Origin: Callipepla californica brunnescens
Lineage: Eukaryota > Chordata > Aves > Galliformes > Odontophoridae
NCBI GenBank assembly: GCA_023055505.1
Contig: JALIRH010000002.1
Span: forward strand, 19,054,937 to 19,118,936
Length of the DNA stretch: 64,000 bases
Direction of reading: 5' to 3'
Shown: positions 58,176 to 64,000 of the stretch, piece by piece
How the letters are laid out: every line of letters starts with the position of its first letter
Position numbering within the stretch: the first letter of the stretch is position 1
Notes under the pieces: model-generated
Databases searched by the model: none
Seen by the model: only the letters and a program-made list of their open reading frames with translations
Told to the model about the DNA's origin: nothing
Program-made: the position numbers and the translations under genes

Positions 58176-59317
58176 ATGAGTGCTGGAAGATATTTACTGG
58201 ATTTGTTCTTCTCTGTTGTATATCCTTATTATGCTGAAGATGAGCTCCCTTGTTGAGGGGCGGCTACAGAGCTGAAGTGTTCCACGCTAACACTGTAGGA
58301 CAGCGTCTTTTTTTCAGGGAGTCCTTACCTGGAGTATCCCAAAAATAGCCTAGTTGGCATCTGATCTCATATTTTTCTTAACCGGGATGTTACTTAAGGA
58401 ATATAATTAAAACATAATAGCTTTTACTGTCAGAGGCTGCTAAATCAGGATGCACGTGGATGTCTGATCTTCAAGTAAGCTTATGCATATGCACAGATCA
58501 AATGTTTGAAAGTTTTGGATGCCCATTTGTTTTCATTATCGTTCGTCACTGAAATACTCAGTGCTCCTGAACCTATTTTTAAATTTTACTGGCAGCCAAT
58601 TTTTTTTGCAGATGTGACCTGTAAGGACCCCCTTCTGCCTACCCATCCACCTTCTTGGGGGTGCAGTGTGTATATACTTCTGCAGTCTTCATAAGTATAT
58701 ATTTACTGCTTTCAGAAACTACATATTTTTTCTTTTGGTCTGTTATCAGAACTTTTTATTAAGGTGTGCTATTCTAGTGTTATGTTCTGTAACACACTGC
58801 ATATACCAATCTCCAGGAAGGAACACAATTTCTAAGATTTTTTCCAGTTCAGCTCTACTTCACAGAAGCTTTTGTTGAGAGAATAATTTTGAGTTCATGA
58901 TTAGCAAGTTATTTTATTGCTCTTGGCAAGCCAGACCTGGTATGAATTAGATATGATTACAAGGCCTGTGTTCTATGTACAAAATGCTCTCTCTAGCTCA
59001 GGATGCAAACTGATTTCCTCTTGCTTTAATCAGGATGTATTATTAAATGTTACATCTTCAAAAAGGATATTTGTTAGAAAAGGGAAATATGAACATTATC
59101 TTCATGTGGCATAAAATTGTAACTGCAAGGCCAAATACTTGGCTTAACTTGCAACACACTTGCTCTAGGTTTGAGGAAGCTTGTGTTCCTCACACAAAAC
59201 TATGCACAAGTGCTCATCTTTCAAAAAAAGTGGAGCTTTATATTGCTGGAGCATCTGACATACAGAGCATCAAGTTAAAAACTCTCCTTCTAAGCAGTTA
59301 CAGAATCATACAGCAGC
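58176..59317 (+). other. Presumed intronic sequence, nothing recognised
   Basis: AT-rich unique sequence with only short chance open frames. Confidence 0.5.
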
Positions 59318-59955
59318 CTGTTTCAGCAGCTGACCACTCTTTTGGGGAAGAAATTTTTTCTGATGTTCAACCTGAATCTCCCCTGATGCAACTTGAGACT
59401 CTTCCCTCTCATCCTGTTGCTCATTTCATGGGAGAGGAGGCCGACCCCTACTTTGTCACAACCTCTTCTCAGGTAGTTGTTGAGAACAGTAAGGTCCCCT
59501 GAGCCTTCTCTTCTTTAGACTGAACAATCCCAGTTCCTCGTAAGACTTGTGCTCCAGACCCCTCACCAGCTTCATTGCCCTTCTTGGGAAACGCTCCAGG
59601 GCCTCATTGTTTTTCTTGTAGTGAGTGGCCCAAAACTGAATACAGTGCTCAAGGAGTACAGAGGGATGATCACCTCCCTGTTCCTGCTGGCAATGCTATT
59701 TTTGATACAGGCCTGATGCCATTGGCCTTCTTGGCCACGTTGCTTGGCAGAACATGAGCCTGCGTCGACCAGTCCTTCCAGATCTGTTTCTTCCATGCGG
59801 TGTCCAGCTACTCTGCCCCAAGTCTGTAGCTCTGCCTGGGGCTGTTGTGGCCAAACTGCAGGACCTGTAGTTTGGTCTTGTTGAACTTCATCCCTTTGGC
59901 CTCAGCCCAGCGATCCAGCTTGTCCAGTTTCCTCTGTAGGGCCTTCCAACCCTGA
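59318..59955 (-). mobile_element. CR1 LINE internal fragment (ORF2 C-terminal half, 3' end missing)
   Basis: The minus strand carries CR1 blocks in order, including a [23 protein letters not shown] segment at about 59,690-59,640. The plus-strand text matches 'gaagaaattttttctgatgttcaacctgaa' type CR1 sequence near 59,345. Unlike the other copies it lacks the terminal 3' UTR, so it was probably shortened by a later deletion. Confidence 0.85.
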
Positions 59956-62900
59956 TATGATAGCAAACTGCAGCTTGTAGTTAGTTAATATATTTCTGAG
60001 GCATATAAAATAATGAGGAAATAGAAGATTTAGAGCTAAAATAATTATTTTGAATAATTGGGCTGCTATTAAGTTATTAGATATTTTTCTTGAATTCAGT
60101 AACTTTGATTAAAAAACAAAAAAAGCAAAAAAAAAAAAAAAAAATCCATGCTTTGGGCTATTTCAGATGTTCATGTAACCTGAGGAAGATATGGGAACAG
60201 CAGGGAGTTATTACACCCTGTGCTGTAAAGGGCTGCGAAGGGAATTTGCCTGTGTGCTGAAATATGGTCACTGGTGTGCCTGTGTTTACCTGGGTAATGT
60301 GTGCTGGTCATAACATTCTTAATAATTTGAAGAGTACCAGAATACCCCTACTATATCAAGATTTTTTCTTGTGTGTGTGTATAGCCAGTCTATACACTTC
60401 GTGACAAGAAGGCCAATTTCCCCTCCACCTGTTAAACAAAGGCAGGAGGAATGCTCTAGCTGAGCAGGCTCTTTCCCTTCTGACCCCTGCAGGTGGCTGT
60501 GAAAGCTTGGCAGCCTGGGATGGAATTGCTCTAACAAGTGTCAGCTTCAGCTGAAGCCATCCAGCCTGCTCCTGGGGGGATTTCACTGCCAATCTAGTAA
60601 TGCTCAACAGAAGAAGAGAATACCATGTCAGCATGCTGGAAGACTATTTAGCAGCTCAAAAGCCATACCTGGCTAGGGTGCAGTTTTGTTCATTTTCTCC
60701 TTGTGGGCTGCTTCTAGTTATTGGGAAGAGAAGTACTTTGGACTAAAGTTGAAATTGGAGTGATTACACTGCCATGTATTTGGGGTTATGACCTGGCTCA
60801 GTTCTTCCTCTGTATGTGCAATTAGATGGCAGTGTCCTGTGACATGCTGTGTTGAAATAGCCTGGCTTCTGACTGGCGTTATCATTTTTTCTTTTTATGG
60901 AAATACTTTTTTTCTATGTTTGATGTTTCTGGTTTTTGTCTTTTCTCCTCTTACTTAAGAGATGGAGAGGTCCAAAGAATGGTCCTCAGGGAAGAGAGGA
61001 GTTTGCACTTGCACTGTGATTTCTGAACTTGTAATTAATGTTTGTTGCTGTTGTTGTTATTCATTCCTGAATCTTCTGGTTAGTCATTAGAAAAATATAA
61101 AGTGAGATGAAGGTACTCGGGGACAGTCATCACAGTGTGAAGGGCAAAAAAAGCAAGCAGAGGAATGGAGCCTCATATGTCATGAGAGAGAGGACCCAGG
61201 AGATGGTTGGGAACTTCTGGCCTTTTCCTGAAGAATTGGACTTGGGGAAAGAAAGATTGTGCCCAGAGTCTTGAATAGTTTGAAATCAAGGTAGGAGGAA
61301 CAGTAAAAACTCCACATTTTGCTTATGCAGTAGTGCAAGGCCTTGCTTTTGTCTTAGAACTAGCTGTAGAAAGGCTTTATTGTAGGAGTAATATTGATCT
61401 TGCCAATTATGCACCATTTTTACATTTCCTTTTTAACTTAAGCTCCTGAGAACTCAGCTGATGCCTGAGAGTTTAGTAGGTTTGTTTCTTTCCAGTTAAT
61501 TTAGCCATAATAAAACGTTCTGTAGGCAAAGTTGCATCTTTTTCTGCTTTTGTAACTCTTGTCTTAATTCTGTTTTATGTTGTACAGACGCAGCTTTAAG
61601 GTTTAAACAGAATAGTTTACTTCAGGAAGATCAAAATCTGCTTTCATCTTTTGATGGCACTGTCTGGACTGTCTTTGTAGCAAGAAGTGATAGTAAAATT
61701 TTCTTCAACTAAAATAAACTGAAAACTTGTTAATCTCTATGTAAAAGGGCAAAGAAAGTACCCCAGTATCTTATCTGCAGATGATGAATGAAGTCTCCTT
61801 GTGATTTAGATCCCTGTGATAGGGAATGACAGAGCTTGGTGCTGTTGCCATTTAAGTGTCTGTCATTACTGCCTATGGGGTTCCTCAGTCAATGAAGTGC
61901 TTGGCTGTTATGGTGTGTATATGAAGAACACAGTGCTGTCCACAGGTTCCTTTGTTTAATCTTAAATAACACTTACTTGCATGTTAGAATATTATGAGTA
62001 AATATGAATTCCCCGAATATTTCAAAGGATAAAATTATTACTCTGGCTTCAGATATGGAAATAGATTCTTGATACTGCATTGTGATCCGATTAATCAAAT
62101 TTATTCTCCTTGTGACATGGGGAGGAGCAACTCCAACATCTTAGGTTTTTTAATTGTGATACTTCATTTAAATATAACGTGTTGAAGGTTGCTGGAGCAG
62201 TAACTCGTGGAAGAACCAGTTCATAACGTTTTAACCTGTTATGTAATGGTGAGGTTTTATTCAGGGAAATGCTGACTGCATATGGAACAAATAGAGGAAG
62301 TTCTAGAGGAATGTAAATGTGGCATCAACAGCAAATCTGTAAAACAAAGGCCCAGAGCTGTTCCAAATAAAGCTTGCTGTGTGGCTGAGCTGGGGAGTAA
62401 AGGAGAGCTCACTATGTTTTGGCACAGAGGTTTATTTGGCAGCCCACCTGTCTTCTCTTATCTTGGCTAATGTTCTGTCAGTCTGCACGCTTTCATGGGG
62501 GCCACTTAAATTTCCTTTATTGGGTACCTATCTGAAACTGGTACAGCAGGAGCTGTAAGATATTTGTCCTATGCCCATAGCAAAGGAAGAGGCCATCGTT
62601 TGTTTTCTGAGCAATGTACTGCTCTGGTACTATCTATTAAAATCATCATACAGTGATCAATTTGTTTAAGTTTCTATCAGTTAAAAAAAAAAAAAAAACA
62701 CAAAAAAAACAAGATCCCTTCTTATGTAACACCAAAAAACTTAATTGTGCTTCTTCTCAAGGTTTATTATTTCAGTCTGATTCATTTCCTGTTTTTCTGC
62801 TAATGTACTGACAAAAGGAGAAACAAGTATCCTTCTACTGTTTGTTTGTAAATCTAGAAAATATGTAATTCACTGTTGTGATTTTGTAGGGCTGTAAGTG

Positions 62901-63936
62901 GTGCAGAGTTTGATGCAGTTCTTCCCTCTCAGCTCCCAGTCATGTGTTTCCTTCCCTGGCTGCCCCAAGGTTCCAGTGTCTGTAGGTGGCAATTCTGCTC
63001 AGATATGGATGAGGGGGGGTAAGTTGCAACTGATGCTTTTTTGTTTGTTTTTTAATCATGTGAGAACAAGGAGTTAGTCAGGAAAATCAGAATAAAATTA
63101 AATTATTCCTTCAAAGTCAGATTGTGGTTTTTTTTTCAAGTCATGTTTCATTAGACTGTGAGGTCATTACCATAGAGCTTGCTGAGGTTTCACAGCAGTG
63201 GGAGATTTTGATATTTATATGAATAGTAATACAGAAGGTTAATGATCAGAACGTGCTGGAACATACAGGCAAGAAGGTTAGCTTTTTTTTTTTTTTTTTT
63301 TTTTTTTGCTTGAAAATAGTCTCACAGGAGTTTAGCTTTATGGCATGGGCATGGTGGGGGATTTCCTGCACTCTTCGTCTCCTCTGAGGAGCCCAGTGTC
63401 CTCTGCAGACTCCGTCCTGGTCAGTCCCATGTTCCTGGGTTCCTGTGCAGTGTGCTGGGAGACAGGAAAGCAGATGGGTATTCAAAGGACAGTGGACTTT
63501 TTTCATGGTTACCGATACCTGGAATGTATTAAAATTGTAAGATGTCAGTACGTTTATATAAGATTTATAATACTTGAATAAAACGGATTTATTTTAAATG
63601 CTGTGTATATTAAAAGTATGGTGAAAGAGTAGATCTTACATGAAAGCTAAATCCCATTCCTTTCAAGAAAATGCCTGGAAAAGATAAACACTTCAGACAG
63701 GGTATTTTTCACGATGCTGTAGTTCATGTTGTAATTCACAAATTCACGAATTAGCAGGCAAATGGAAGTTTGCAGTTTCTTTTAGAAAACATAATCAAAT
63801 GAAGTAATTGCTGAAATGGCTTTTTAATTAAATTTGGGATTACAGTAGTCTAGTATTTAAATCCTTTTCAAACTTGTATTTCAGAATTAGTTGGATAGTG
63901 TAGAGGGCTTTGTCATGTATGTGGTTTCATTTCTAG
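59956..63936 (+). other. Presumed intronic sequence with homopolymer tracts
   Basis: No gene or repeat family was recognised. A-rich tracts occur at about 60,112-60,143 and 62,681-62,710, and a T25 run at 63,283-63,307. The excess of T and G on the plus strand continues. Confidence 0.5.
63283..63307. repeat. Poly(T) tract, 25 bases
   Basis: An uninterrupted run of T that is probably length-variable and a source of sequencing error. Confidence 0.9.
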
Positions 63937-64000
63937 AAGAAATGAAGACTACTTCACCACGGAGATGCAAAAGCAAGGCATTTATTCTTCTGAATGCTTC
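63937..64000 (+). CDS. Possible partial exon at the window edge
   Basis: A pyrimidine-rich stretch and TTTCATTTCTAG end at 63,936 as a fair splice acceptor. One frame is then open to the window end, reading RNEDYFTTEMQKQGIYSSECF from 63,938. Its composition looks like protein. An ATG at 63,965 with G at -3 would give MQKQGIYSSECF as an N-terminus if exon 1 is noncoding. I do not recognise the protein. A second frame (MKTTSPRRCKSK...) is also open, and a 64-base stretch can be open by chance, so this is only a candidate. Confidence 0.3.

Overview
The window looks like avian nuclear DNA, most likely from a galliform bird such as chicken. The evidence is a set of CR1 LINE fragments in both orientations, many with the usual 3' end near a TCTATGAT-type repeat, the absence of mammalian-type SINEs and L1, and one CpG-island promoter in an otherwise intron-poor, gene-poor landscape. 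The species call is inference.

Layout. Bases 1 to about 43.5 kb look intergenic: no coding exon could be supported there apart from transposon reading frames. This stretch holds CR1 fragments near 4.4, 4.9, 5.2, 8.5, 10.7, 19.3, 19.5/26.0, 40.7 and 41.3 kb and a very decayed LINE reverse-transcriptase relic at 5.6-6.5 kb. It also holds a complete minus-strand endogenous retrovirus at 19,607-25,992, inserted into an older CR1. From about 43.6 to 44.9 kb there is a strong CpG island. C-rich to G-rich skew and a CAG|GTACCG donor near 44,195 suggest that it starts a plus-strand gene. From 44.9 kb to nearly the end the sequence looks like a long first intron: G+T-rich on the plus strand, no exons recognised, several CR1 copies including one of about 2.1 kb. 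A possible exon opens at 63,937 and runs off the window.

The provirus is the main discovery. Its two 566-bp LTRs are identical by eye over their whole length and it is flanked by a 5-bp target duplication. It carries an exact 18-nt tRNA-Lys1,2 primer-binding site, an open gag of 580 codons and an open pro-pol of 1,061 codons. All protease, RT, RNase H and integrase catalytic motifs that I could check are present. Gag and pro-pol share one frame and are separated by a single UAG, which points to stop-codon readthrough. There is no env. Gag sequence style, the 5-bp duplication and the lack of env place it with class III (ERV-L/spuma-related) elements. It is probably a very recent insertion and may be polymorphic in the population.

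The gene served by the CpG island could not be identified. No tRNA, rRNA, CRISPR array or bacterial-type feature was found.
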